A DNA stretch of 64,000 nucleotides from Sympetrum striolatum (lineage: Eukaryota > Arthropoda > Insecta > Odonata > Libellulidae): the NCBI GenBank assembly GCA_947579665.1, contig OX388346.1, forward strand, positions 88,848,615-88,912,614, in the 5' to 3' direction. Positions 1 through 9,815 of this stretch are shown here, piece after piece (the stretch's first letter is position 1; every line of letters starts with the position of its first letter). A model generated the notes under the pieces. That model was not told the origin of the DNA. It saw only the letters and a list, made by a program, of their open reading frames with translations, and did no database searches. Position numbers and translations under genes: made by a program.

Positions 1-50
1 ATATTTTTTGAAAATTCAAAAAATTTTAATAATTTTTAGAAATGTAAGTT

Positions 51-184
51 CTTTTCATCTTATGACTCTGTGATCGTGAATCTAAAATCTAAACTTTTCA
101 CCTGCCTACCTACTTCAGAAACTGATTGTCAGTCTTACACGAGCAGCAGGAAGATGGAAGTGTAAACAATTTCATGTACTAGTG
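51..184. repeat. Left copy of a diverged direct repeat
   Basis: This stretch matches 1296-1420 in order. Both contain an 'atgactctgtgatcg' / 'acgactcggtgatcg' segment, then a cytosine-rich 'cacct...cctac' stretch, then 'cacgag...tgtaaacaat'. The copies are strongly diverged but collinear and in the same orientation, about 1.25 kb apart. They could be old flanking repeats of a decayed element or an ordinary tandem duplication; no coding capacity was seen in them. Confidence 0.5.
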
Positions 185-1063
185 TAAAATGGATGCAAAA
201 TATGTAAGAGATTAATATTATTTCTAGCGTTGCTTTTTAAAGCTACAAATGTAAACTTTTCTAAACGGTAGACTGTTTTTCGAATAACAATTACTTTTTT
301 ATCAACAGTAAAGTTTTTCTATTGGAGTAATGCGTAGAGTGAAAATTGAATGTAATACTGTTTTCGTCAAGGATATTCTTTTAAAATGAGATAAAAAACT
401 TGTCGCAAGTAATTTTTTATAATGTTGGCATTCACCTACCGTTTTTTTTTTCGGGACTAAATGTTGAATAGAACTTTATCGTTAGTTTTTTCAAAACCGA
501 GAACATTTTTCGTGAAGAATTACAGACTGCTATGAACAGCTGCGAATGCGTTTTAACAATGTTACCAGCATTTGCTAGGTGGCGCTAGAAACAAGTGATC
601 AGTAGGAGTTGGACACGACCTGTTCGTAAACGTAAAATTTAAGACTTTACTCGGAATTGGATGCAAATGTGTTATGAGATCATTAGATGGAAAAAATGCT
701 GAAAATATACTACAGTCAGTTGTTGAAAAGTAGCCTTGTTTTCCCTGTGAAAAAATAAAGTAGAATCTATGGAAAAACTATTGCCTAACTATTGTAGCTT
801 TTCAAAGAAGACGTTATAAGAGATCTAATATTGCATATTCGGCATGATAGATTTCTCAGTATCGGAGCTTGTAATGAATTTATCTCCACAATTGTACAAA
901 AGTTTACCCCGACACGAATGAAATTTTAATTTTCGCGTAGCTTTCTGTGAAGTTGATTTATTAAATGTATTATTAATGCGTCTAAGGGGAAGCTTAGTTT
1001 TAACTAATTTTTAGATATTAGAGCATCTAGGTGAGAGTGAATAGTGAGTTTGTCTTTTATTTT

Positions 1064-1288
1064 ACAGTAACAGAGGAACAATTGCAACCCATGATTCCTG
1101 GAATCCAGGAGCAAGGCAAATCTTCGCTGAGGACGTCATCCTGTAGCGCCGTTGTTTCCAGCTATCCTTCCAGAGAAACTAACTTTACTGAGAGAGTCGA
1201 GCGTTGGCATTTTGGAGAACTTAGCCACGAAAAGTTAAAAGTGATAAAAACTATTGATGCCTATGATCTCGTCTTTTATTGCAAATAA
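1064..1288 (+). other. Candidate 3'-terminal coding exon, unrecognised
   Basis: A pyrimidine-rich run ending in an acceptor (ttttattttacag) at about 1063 is followed by an open frame of about 74 codons ending in TAA at 1288. The stop runs straight into an AATAAA-type poly(A) signal (gcaaataaag). The predicted piece begins TEEQLQPMIPGIQEQG, has a serine-rich middle and ends YDLVFYCK. I do not recognise a family. Base composition is less AT-rich than the flanks, which favours coding, but no upstream exon was found and the frame could be chance. Confidence 0.25.
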
Positions 1289-1295
1289 AGATTTA

Positions 1296-1420
1296 AACTA
1301 ATTTTTGACTTATACGACTCGGTGATCGTAAATCGAAGCGTTCTCACTATCTCACTTTACCTATTCCGGAAGTTGCTTGTAATGCTAACACGAGAATGTG
1401 TAAACAATTTTAAGCATGGT
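1296..1420. repeat. Right copy of the diverged direct repeat
   Basis: Collinear with 51-184 (see that entry). Together the copies bracket the candidate exon at 1064-1288. Confidence 0.5.
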
Positions 1421-2070
1421 ATACTACGGGTCTTATTTTACGGCAAGTTTCAGATTCGAACGGCCTAAGTTAAGACTGTTCAAAGCCATAGATGTTAATT
1501 AAATTTCTAATATTCGTATAACAATTCTTAATCAAAATTAAGGACAGCTTTGCTATTGTAGTAATGAAAATGCATAGGGAAAATTAAAATGAAAAATCAA
1601 CCGCGATATATTTGTTTAACTATCATCAGGGCCGTTTAGGCATACGCAGCATACGTGTTCGCGTTAGGGTCAACTTAGGGGCCCCGCCGCCAAGCTTCAA
1701 AAATGTCATAAACATTTCAATAATTAAAAGCATAATTAAGCATATTGTAAAATCAGTTTTTTGAGCTATAAAATAAATTCTTTTAATGGGATATGGAAAT
1801 GAACTTTTACAATTAATGTAATATGTATTCTATTAAATTATTATAGAGGGGCAGCCTGGGGGGTGCCCTAATGACCCCAAACTCTTTTTTTTTATCTTTG
1901 TTAAATTTTTAGTAGCCCACAATTTTGCATTACTCGTAGAGGTTTCAAAAAAAAGTTGGCATTTATATGTATTTTTCAAAATTTTTCATCCTATGTTGCT
2001 CAAAGACGTTTTTAGTATTTTCCAGGTACATAAGAAGCTTCAAATGCATACATTCAAAGATGCCTTGGTC
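1421..2070. other. Non-coding AT-rich spacer with one transposon-end-like motif
   Basis: No gene is visible. At about 1629 the sequence CAGGGCCGTTTAGGCATACG resembles the terminus of hAT-type elements seen in many arthropods, but I found no matching inverted end or target duplication, so only a possible solo end can be noted. Confidence 0.3.
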
Positions 2071-2333
2071 CAGTGGCGGATCTAGGATCGAGCAGTGGGG
2101 GGGGCTTGAGAGTTGGGAATAAAGATTCATTTTCTATTTATCGATTGTGACAATAAATTTTATAAAATTAAATTCAGTATGCATATTTGAATTATGCTTA
2201 TTATTATCTATCGTTGTAGATAAACAATATTTTCTTCACATCTCAATAGTATGAACGATGATACATTTCTTTTTCTGTGACTTCTGGGGGTGGGCTACAG
2301 CCCCCATAGCCGCCCCCCCTGGATCCGCCACTG
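2071..2333. mobile_element. Short CAGTGGCGGATC-ended (hAT-like) non-autonomous element
   Basis: The left end is CAGTGGCGGATCTAGG at 2071 and the right end is its reverse complement (CCTGGATCCGCCACTG) at 2318-2333, giving a 263-bp element with G-runs inside both ends and no coding capacity. It interrupts the gypsy RNase H frame on its right. The flanks (CCTTGGTC left, ATCGTATG right) do not match, and gypsy coding does not resume on the left, so insertion was accompanied or followed by loss of flanking DNA. It shares the CAGTGGCG start with the element at 48033-52788, which does have an 8-bp duplication. Confidence 0.7.
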
Positions 2334-3419
2334 ATCGTATGGGCTGTAATTCTTTTGGGCCGGATTTAATTTCTTACTGAAAAATGCAAGGGGCTGCCAA
2401 CCATCTTTCGTAAGTTGTTGCAATGCAGCGCCGATAGTAGCATCCGATGCGTCGGAAAATAAGCCTAGAGAAAGTGATGGCTGAGGATGCGCAAGTAAAG
2501 TGGCATTACTTAAGGCGAGTTTACATTGTTCAAAAGATGCGCGCAAATTGGGCGTCCATGCAATCTTATCACGGCCTTTCACTTTACCCGCGAGCAAGTC
2601 TGTCAACGGCGCTTGGAGAGCGGCGGCGTTTTCAATGAATCGACGGTAAAAATTCACCATTCCTAAAAATTGTTGCAATGATTTGATGGTCAGTGGCAGC
2701 GGGAAGTTCAGAATTGCAGAAACCTTGTCTGGCAAAGGTTTTGTTCCACATTCGGACACTAAATAACCTAAAAATTTCACTGAACTAGCACCAAAATCAC
2801 ACTTCGTCGAATTAACAACAATTCCATACTTCTGAAACCGTTCAAAAAGTAAACGTAAATGTTTTTCGTGCTCTTCCTCGGAAGAGGAGGCAATCAGTAC
2901 ATCGTCAATATAGCAGTATGCAAAGTCTAGGTCGCGAAGCACTTCATCCATAAATCGCTGAAAGGTTTGTGTAGCATTGCGAAAACCGAGTCCCATATAT
3001 GGAAATTGAAACAGTCTAAAAGGAGCTGTTATGGCAGTTTTCTCTATATCCTCCGGATTGATGGGGATATGGTTGAAAGCTCGGGCAATATCAATTGTGG
3101 AAAATACAGCCTTACCTGCCAAAGACTGCGAGAAATCCTCGATGTGGGGCACGGGGTACCGGTCAGGGATGGTGCGGGTGTTCAAGGTGCGGTAGTCTCC
3201 ACAGGGCCGCCATTCATTGCCGCCTTTCTTTGGAACCAGATGCAGGGGAGAAGACCAACTGCTCTCCGATCTCCTAGCCGTTCCTTCTTGCAGCATGGCC
3301 TGGAATTCACGTTTGGCGATGAGAAGTTTGTCGGGTGCCAGACGTCTTGGTTTACAGGCGATGGGGGGTCCGGGAGTGGTGCGGATGTTATGCACTGTGT
3401 TGTGAGCAGGTACCTTCAT
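2334..3419 (-). pseudogene. Gypsy reverse transcriptase and start of RNase H
   Basis: An open frame running leftwards. It shows RT motifs in order: the connection [67 protein letters not shown], the catalytic YIDDVLIAS (about position 2900), KCDFG and FLGYLVS. The linker [13 protein letters not shown] follows, then the RNase H opening [18 protein letters not shown] and [18 protein letters not shown]. The next residues come from the inserted element, so RNase H ends just before the conserved glutamate region. RT would copy the element RNA into DNA; here the chain is truncated. Ty3/gypsy assignment is firm from motif spacing and the FFSKKL / YSPYD signature. Confidence 0.92.
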
Positions 3420-3422
3420 TCT

Positions 3423-3850
3423 TCAGGCCGGACGAGTAATCTCCGGGAATTCGGAAAGAATTCTGCGATATTCTGAGGATCCCGCAATGGCTTTCACATT
3501 TTGGGCCGGACCTGTATCCGCTCTTCCGGGGACAGAAAGCGTCGTCTCGCTGTCGATTAATATACGGTTCTTTACATCCACTAACAGTCCATAATGCTGT
3601 AGAAAATCGGCACCGATGATCGGTTTCGTGACGTCGGCGACGACAAATCTCCAAACGAAGTCACGTCGGAGGCCGAAATTTAATTGGAGCTGGATTGAAC
3701 CGTACGTAGAGATTGTCGATCCGTTTGCCGCACTTAGTTCGTAGTCCGTTTTCCGCCGGAGCCCTTTATCCCAGGATCGCGGGAAGACGCACAAATATGA
3801 TCCGGTATCGACCAGGAAAGACATCTTCGTCGCAAAATCAGTAACGAAGT
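3423..3850 (-). pseudogene. Gypsy aspartic protease domain
   Basis: The frame contains MSFLVDTGSYLCVFPRSW, with the retroviral-type catalytic D-T-G followed by S. It continues with a STYGSIQLQLNFGL strand and the flap and second half as VVADVTKPIIGADFLQHYGL. This domain normally cuts the element polyprotein. It ends at a TGA (3420-3422) directly before the RT frame, which stays in the same phase, so one stop codon separates PR from RT. Upstream it overlaps the end of gag in another frame. Confidence 0.85.
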
Positions 3851-4720
3851 GGCGGCTGGAAGTGGAGCTGTTGTCGGATGCCGCGTTCACCGACTGCCCA
3901 TGGAGTTTTCCGCCACATAATTGCAAGGAGGTTTGCACTGATGAGCGTTGGGCCCAAACTTCCAGTGGTACCAGCAGTATCCTCCGGAATGTGAGGAAGA
4001 GTTCCTGCTGCGATTGAAGCGTGGTCCACGGGATCGACTCCTGGAGCGACCACGTTGTCGTCCATCCCTCTGCGAGGCAGCGTTGGTGAACGAAAGGGCA
4101 GCTGGGCTAGGTTGTCCATCCGCTGCAGCATCGTGGCCATCATCATGGTGCAGGACGAAGTACATCCACTCGGTGCAAGCTGCGGGGGGCCGTCCTGCGG
4201 TGAAGGGTTGGTATGCGACAATTGGCGGGCAGCTGCAGGTCTCGCCATCACTTCGTTGACGGTGGGAACGACGTCGCGGAGACGGTCTGCCATTATTGCT
4301 AAGGCATTCAGATCACTGCCTCCCTGGACAACTAAAATGGCGCGCATTGTGGCAGGCAACCTCGTTAGCCATAACGAAGACAAAAAATCGTCCGTTACGG
4401 ACGAACCTGCTAAATCTCGGAGATGGTGGAGAATTTGCGAAGGTTTCCTATCTCCTTTTTGTTCGTTCTCGAGGAGCAGCTTTAACTTTCGCTCCTTTGA
4501 GATGGAGAGGCGGCGAATCAGTTCTTCTTTCAGTACTTATCAGAATTAATCATAGTAATCAGTACTTATTTTCAGCCGGAGGGTCACTGATAATATCTTT
4601 TACCTCAAACGACGCGCGGGAGCTTAATAAGGGGACTGAGGACCAAAACTTTGCGGAGTCATCACTAATATTGAACAAGGAAAATTGTCCCTCTAATTGA
4701 GTGAACCAAAAGGATGGTTC
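3850..4720 (-). pseudogene. Gypsy gag with CWYH...C zinc-knuckle-like motif
   Basis: Reading leftwards, pieces in changing frames give a coherent gag. FWFTQLEGQFSLFNI and EVKDIISDPPAENKY come first (about 4716-4555), then ELIRRLSISKERKLKLLLEN and GDRKPSQILHHLRDLAG (to about 4400), then LWLTRLPATMRAILVV and LNALAIMADRLRDV. A basic RGRSRSRSRGPRF stretch and the knuckle-like CWYHWKFGPNAHQCKPPC close it (about 3930). Frame changes lie near 4540 and 4160. Gag would form the particle and bind RNA. The CWYH-type knuckle replacing a CCHC is a known variant in arthropod gypsy elements, from memory. Confidence 0.8.
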
Positions 4721-5197
4721 CTATAATGGGTCATTCCATGTCAAATCAACACACCCATTTAACCTCACTATCTCAGATTTTCTTAAAATTTTGTATACTT
4801 ATACTACTTGCTAATACTAATTAAAATGTCAAATTTTAAATTTTTATCTCAAACATTTTCCGAGATATGGCTATGTAAAGTTGTCAAAAACTCGCCAAAC
4901 AGACGTGAACGTTCATTTCTTAAATCCCTCTAGAAGCTGTTCTAGCTCATCCAGAGAACTAAAAAAGGTGTCATTTTACAGAATTTGAAATACTCTTTCG
5001 AATGATATGCAACATGACAAGGGTATTAATGAAAAACGTTTTTTTTCCTTATAAACAATTTGTTTAAATTGTTTTTCAAAAAGCACATAATTTAAAATTC
5101 TCAAAATATTAGTATAAATACTTAGTACTGTTTTAAATCGTACAGTAAAATATGAAAGTGGGGTCTTAATGGGTTCATTGTTAAAAAAAATACTCCA
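4721..5197. other. Non-coding AT-rich stretch
   Basis: No gene seen. The gag homology stops at about 4720. Just after comes GGTCATTCCATGTCAAATC (about 4731), a motif that recurs at repeat ends in arthropod genomes, but no inverted partner was found. Confidence 0.3.
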
Positions 5198-5250
5198 GCC
5201 TGTGGCGCAGCCAGGATTTGCCAATGAGGGGGGGGGGGCAGTTATGGTTG
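5198..5250. mobile_element. Solo terminus of a CAGTGGCGCAGCC-type element
   Basis: The sequence tgtggcgcagccaggattt followed by a run of G matches the left end of the hAT-like element at 48033 (cagtggcgcagccaggattt plus G-run) almost base for base. No opposite end was found within the next kilobases, so its extent is unknown; the decayed ORF at 5425-5885 may lie inside it. Confidence 0.55.
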
Positions 5251-5424
5251 GGGATGGGCAATGCCAGGTATGAAGGACTGTGTAGCAGTTGTAAAACCAG
5301 ATGGAAATAAGACTAAAATTTCAAAAAGAATTATTTTATGCAATCTTAAAGAAGCTTAAAAACATTCCAAAGACAAGTTTCCTAACATAAAAATAGGTTT
5401 CTATAAGTTTGAAGAGTCAAACAG

Positions 5425-5885
5425 TGCATTTTAGCTGGGCAGAGTGGCACACACACTGTTTGTGTGTACACAACTCATCAAAACATTAAGTTAATGATAG
5501 AGAATGCCAAACCTAATATAGTAACAAATGGAAACCTAAAAAATTACAAGCATTGTATTGCAAAAATGCTTTGTTACCCATCATTAATAGATTGCAACAT
5601 GGGAAATTGTGAATATTGCCCTGGAGTAACTGAAATCCGTAAAATGACTCTTTCGATGAAAATTTAATTGAAAAAGTTCAATTTCAACAGTGGGTGTCGG
5701 TGACTTGACCAAGTAATCTGTAGACCTTGGAAAAAACGTTTTATAAAAAAGAGTTTATCGATTTATTCTGTAGTAAGATGTCCGCTTTGGTTAGGCATGA
5801 CTTTATTGCCAAGCAACAAGGAGCATTCCTAAAAACATTAAAGAAAATCTTCATTATTCAGAATTTGTTATAATATCAGTACATA
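5425..5885 (+). pseudogene. Decayed transposon-type ORF of the CVCTTHQN family
   Basis: The translation gives CVCTTHQNIKLMIENAKP at about 5455-5510, then CIAKMLCYPS, CNMGNCEYCPG, LIEKVQFQQWVSV, KEFIDLFCSKMSALVRHDF and IAKQQGAFLKTLKENLHYSE, ending in FVIIS at about 5880. Several stops and frame changes break it. From memory, the same string of motifs (VCT.HQN.KLM, C..C.NCPG, EFIDLFC.K, HSFIAKQQ) recurs in many unannotated, multicopy ORFs of arthropods and cnidarians, which suggests a mobile element. I cannot name its superfamily. Cys-rich spacing suggests a metal-binding segment in the first half. Confidence 0.6.
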
Positions 5886-5901
5886 TATAACAATAATTTT
5901 C

Positions 5902-6029
5902 ACTTCTACAATAATATTACAAATCTTGTGCAATTCCACACTACAAATTATTAGTACTACACATTCCATATTTACAAATCATGCTTATAGTGTGGAATTG
6001 TACAAGTTTCTGAATATTATTGTACAAGT
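5902..6029. repeat. Imperfect hairpin / small inverted-repeat element
   Basis: A 43-base left arm (5901-5943) and a 43-base right arm (5987-6029) are reverse complements at about 38 positions, with a 43-base loop. The arms start CACTT(C/G)TACAATAATATT and meet at CAATTCCACACTA. It may be a tiny MITE or a foldback; no gene lies nearby. Confidence 0.65.
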
Positions 6030-7195
6030 GTTATTGTTTTGTATGATGGAAGTCCATCACTGGAAGTATCATTGAAGCAGTTCAATTTTATTAATGAGAA
6101 GACTCCTTTTTATTCATAGTCAATCTGTAAATCATTTGATTAAAATATGTTAGCTCTTTATAATCTAGTTGCAAAATAAAAATAACATTCTTGATACAAA
6201 CAGCCGCACATCTATGATTGAGCCAAGCGAATATAGTTATGTAGTATATAGTTACTGCCACATCTTTGTTGTCTCTTTGAGATTATGATGTTGTCCCAAC
6301 ATATTAACTGATATAATAAAACATTTTCTTTCAAAGGAATAAATGCATCTCTTACTTTACTCTCTGTGTGCCTAAACTATGACACTCCAATACTTTTCTG
6401 CTTGCAAGTAACTTTTTACTCATGACTGGAGCAAATTAAAGATGTAGAATCTGAATTATCTAATTATTTGAAATACATTTACTGTGATGTAGAGTTTCAC
6501 AGATGATATTCCTAATCTATTGGTGTAGTGTAGCTAATGTCCTTTGGGTACTTGGTACTTAACTCCTCATAAAAAATACCATGTAAATTGGGTTTATAGA
6601 TTAGATTTTATTATGATGTATGTACAAAGAGGTTTAATAAATAAAACAAAATATTTTTATCAAAGAGTGCTGGCTACTGGAAGCAATATCCTTCAATTTT
6701 AATTTTGAGGCACAGTTTTGAGGTTATTAAAAAGAAAATAAAGTAACAAATTTAAAAAAGAATCAGGAAAAATAATGTAAAACATCAAACGTGCTGAGCA
6801 GTAAAGGCTCTCAAATTCTATGTTGATGATGCCTGTGCTAGAGCAATGCATCTTCCAGCCAAAGATCAACTCAGCCAATAAAAATGAGCATCAAAGGAAA
6901 AATTTAGGTTTCAATAGACAAAACAGCACAGTACTTTATCTTCACTATAAACTTTTCGGCCAATTTCCAAAATCATAATTACACTAAGAATGGGTAAATG
7001 CTTTTTTCGTAAATACAAATGCAGTATTAGTTCATATAAAATAAATATCAATCTGAAAATTATAATTTATATTATATAATTCTTACTATAATTATAATTA
7101 TTAATGGAGATCTTGATTTATTTCATAGAATGTTCCGTAAATATGGTTGGAGAGCCAGTTTTATAGGTATGACTAAACTATTCTGATATACTGTT
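6030..7195. other. Non-coding AT-rich DNA
   Basis: No open frame of note, no repeat structure and no recognised element was seen between the hairpin and the non-LTR element at 7196. Confidence 0.4.
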
Positions 7196-7224
7196 GAAAG
7201 CATCATATTAACTAACTCATTTGC

Positions 7225-7735
7225 TGGGGTTTTTATTCTGGGGGATTACAATCTTCCCAATTTCGTCTGGTCCGATGAACCATGGAATGAAGTTAACTTC
7301 AATCTCTCTAACATGGCACCTCAAGGTATACTGTTACTGAACACCTTTTCTTTCTTAGGGTTACAACAAGTGAACTCAATTAAAAATAAAAATGGTGTTC
7401 TGTTGGACCTTGCTTTCAGTAATTGTCAGGTTAAGTGTAATGCTGTCACAGAGTCGATTCTGAATTGTGATGTGCACCACCCAGCAGTAAGTTTCCATAT
7501 TCAACTTGCAAATAATGCAGAGATTTTACCATATGTTATTACTTTGTTTGATTACAAAAATTGTGATTATGACTCGATAGCTAATGCTTTGAATAATATT
7601 AATTGGGCAGGATTAAGTAACTTAAATATTGACCAGGCTACCCATTATTTTTATTCCATTCTGAATCAGATCATCACTGCCTTTACTCCTATAATTAGCA
7701 TTAAAAATAACAACTTTCCCATTTTCATGTGAATT
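7225..7735 (+). pseudogene. Non-LTR endonuclease (EEP) C-terminal part
   Basis: The frame opens with GVFILGDYNLPNFVWSDE, the conserved GDFN-type catalytic segment of the exonuclease-endonuclease-phosphatase fold. It continues through LLDLAFSN and CDVHHPAVSFHI, the S.L.F/SDH-type region where the active-site histidine pair appears as HHPAVSF. This enzyme nicks target DNA to prime reverse transcription. The N-terminal half of the domain is missing because the copy is truncated, and the frame stops at 7732 before RT. Confidence 0.85.
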
Positions 7736-7759
7736 AAAAAGTCTCATTTCACTTAAGAA

Positions 7760-9390
7760 ACAAAATCATAGGAAATACAAAATAACAGGAGAAGATAGTG
7801 CTTATCAAGAATTTTCTGAACTACGTAAAAAATGCAAAACCCTTGCCAAAAGTTGTTATCATATGTACATCAAAGATGTACAAGGCAATATCTTGAGAAA
7901 TACAAAATACTTTTGGACACATGTTAATAATCTACGTAGTTCAACAAAAATCCCCTCATCAATGTACTTTGATAGTAGGAAAGGTGGCAATTGTACTGAT
8001 ATTTGTGATCTTTTTGCGAAATATTTTTCAAAGGTTTACAATGATATCAAACCTAATGTTTTACCTGAGATTAATCTAAATTTCAATGTAAATCTGTCCA
8101 CATTCTCACTCTCTGTAACAAACATTCTTTGTAAACTAAAATCTGTTGATGTTACCAAATCTCCAGGTCCAGATAACCTTTCACCTCATTCTAAAAAATT
8201 GTGCCAATTCACTGGTTTATCCTTTGTTTATAATTTTTAACAAATCACTCTCCAATGGTATTTTCCCTGAAGCTCTCAAATCCTCATTTGCTATTCCAAT
8301 TTACAAGAGCGGCAATAAGCATGATGTAACTAATTATAGACCCATTGTAATTCAATCTGCTATGGCAAAAATATTTGAAAGCCTTATTGTAGACACCCTG
8401 AGCACAATTTTTGAACCCGTCATTATCAATGAACAGCATGGATTTAGGCGTGGAAGATCCACTGTAACTAATTTACTTCTTTTTCAGCAGGATGTTTCCA
8501 ACCTACTTAATCAATATAATCAGGTGGATGTGATCTACTGTGACATAGCTAAAACTTTTGACCGTGTGAACCATACCATCTTGCTTGCCAAACTAAGGGC
8601 ATATGGTATTCATGGTAATATGTTGAAATGGATTGAAACATATCTGACCAATAGAAAACTTCTTGTTAAAGTTAATGATTCAATTTCATCTCCATTTATA
8701 GCTAAATCAGGTGTTCCGCAAGGATCCCACTTAGGTCGTCTACTGTTTTTATTATTCATTAATGATATCAGAAATCCTCTTAACTCTGTCAAATCTCTCT
8801 TGTATGCTGATGATCTTAAATTCTATCATTATGTCAACTGCAATAGTGATGTCAAACTACTGCAAAATTGCCTGATTGAGGTCAGGGAATGGTGTTGCAA
8901 AAACCTAATGGAACTCAATATACAGAAGTGTAATGTTATAAGTTATCACAAATCTAAAACGCCAACCTGTGCTAATTATTTTCTATCAGATGAGTGCTTA
9001 AACAGAGTGAACTACATCTCTGATTTAGGAGTGGTTTTTGACTCTAGGCTAATTTTTGACTTCCATATGAACAATATCACTTCAAAAGCATATAAAATGC
9101 TGGGCTTTATTGGTAGGACATGTAGTGACTTCAGGGATATCTATTGCCATAAAATATTGTACACCTCCCTAGTAAGGTCTCAACTTGAGTACTGCTCAAT
9201 CATTTGGAACCCATATTACAATAAATATATCAACTCTTTAGAAAGATTCCAAAACAAATTTCTTAGAATGATATCTTTTAAATCCGACATTGTAAGAGAA
9301 CCTGGCCATTATGAAACCATACTAAGTCGACTGAACCTGCCTACCCTTCAGGCTAGAAGGGAATACATTGGTATACTTTTCATGTATTAA
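7760..9390 (+). pseudogene. Non-LTR reverse transcriptase
   Basis: The linker and RT are read across two frames (frame change near 8150-8240). Motifs in order: CDLFAKYFSKVY, KSPGPDNLSPH, IPIYKSGNKHDVTNYRPI, NEQHGFRRGRSTVTNLL, VDVIYCDIAKTFDRVNH (first catalytic Asp, about 8540), SGVPQGSHLG and the catalytic LLYADDLKF at about 8800. It continues to ISDLGVVFDS, LVRSQLEYCSIIWNP and RFQNKFLRMISF. The C-terminal region after 9390 continues in another frame to about 9610. YADD and the SQLEYCSIIWNP tail place it with CR1/Jockey-type elements. Confidence 0.92.
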
Positions 9391-9815
9391 GTCCTAAATA
9401 ACATGATTTCCTGTTCTGAAATTCTCTCCCTTGTAACCCTCAAAGTTCCTTGTGTACCTACCCGCAGCTGCAAACTCTTTGAAGTCCCCTACCTACCAAA
9501 ACACTATCTCTACTACCTTCCATCATGCCCTCACTAAATAGAACCTGCTATAATGTTGACATCTTCCATCTCTCTTTAGACACATTTAAAAAGGTCATCA
9601 AATCTAAACTGTAAAATTTTCAACCTACCTCTTTCACCTGTATATGAACTGTTCTCTTTTGTATGAACTCATTTGTGTAAGTCTCTGTAGTGATTTCTTT
9701 TTTAAGGTTAGTCGTAATACTAATATAAATGTATCTTCTGTTCTTTTGTTATTATATAATATGAATGATTCTTGAAAAGGGCAATACATGCCCGTGAAAT
9801 AAACTATAATAATAT

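Larger units (their letters stand above)
2334..4720 (-). mobile_element. Ty3/gypsy LTR retrotransposon fragment (gag-PR-RT-partial RNase H)
   Basis: A minus-strand retrotransposon body in the order gag, zinc-knuckle-like motif, aspartic protease, reverse transcriptase, start of RNase H. No LTRs are recognisable. The 3' half (rest of RNase H, integrase, LTR) is gone: the frame stops at the inserted 263-bp element at 2071-2333. Gag is broken by frame changes and PR and RT are separated by one in-frame TGA at 3420-3422, so it is a dead copy, although the RT frame is open for over 350 codons. Confidence 0.9.
7196..9815 (+). mobile_element. 5'-truncated non-LTR retrotransposon (Jockey/CR1-like)
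   Basis: Begins inside the endonuclease domain and runs through RT to a 3' UTR containing a short hairpin (gggcaatacatgccc, about 9779-9794). It ends in a TAA/TAAT-rich tail (ataaactataataat). 5' truncation and a short A/T tail are the usual result of target-primed reverse transcription. Frameshifts near 7733 and 8150-8240 show it is inactive. Confidence 0.9.

Noticed and set aside
2967..3476. 169-codon plus-strand open frame
   Set aside because: It lies opposite the gypsy RT/PR reading, whose motifs are unmistakable; it is a shadow frame.
4055..4549. 164-codon plus-strand open frame
   Set aside because: Antisense to gypsy gag; no family resemblance.
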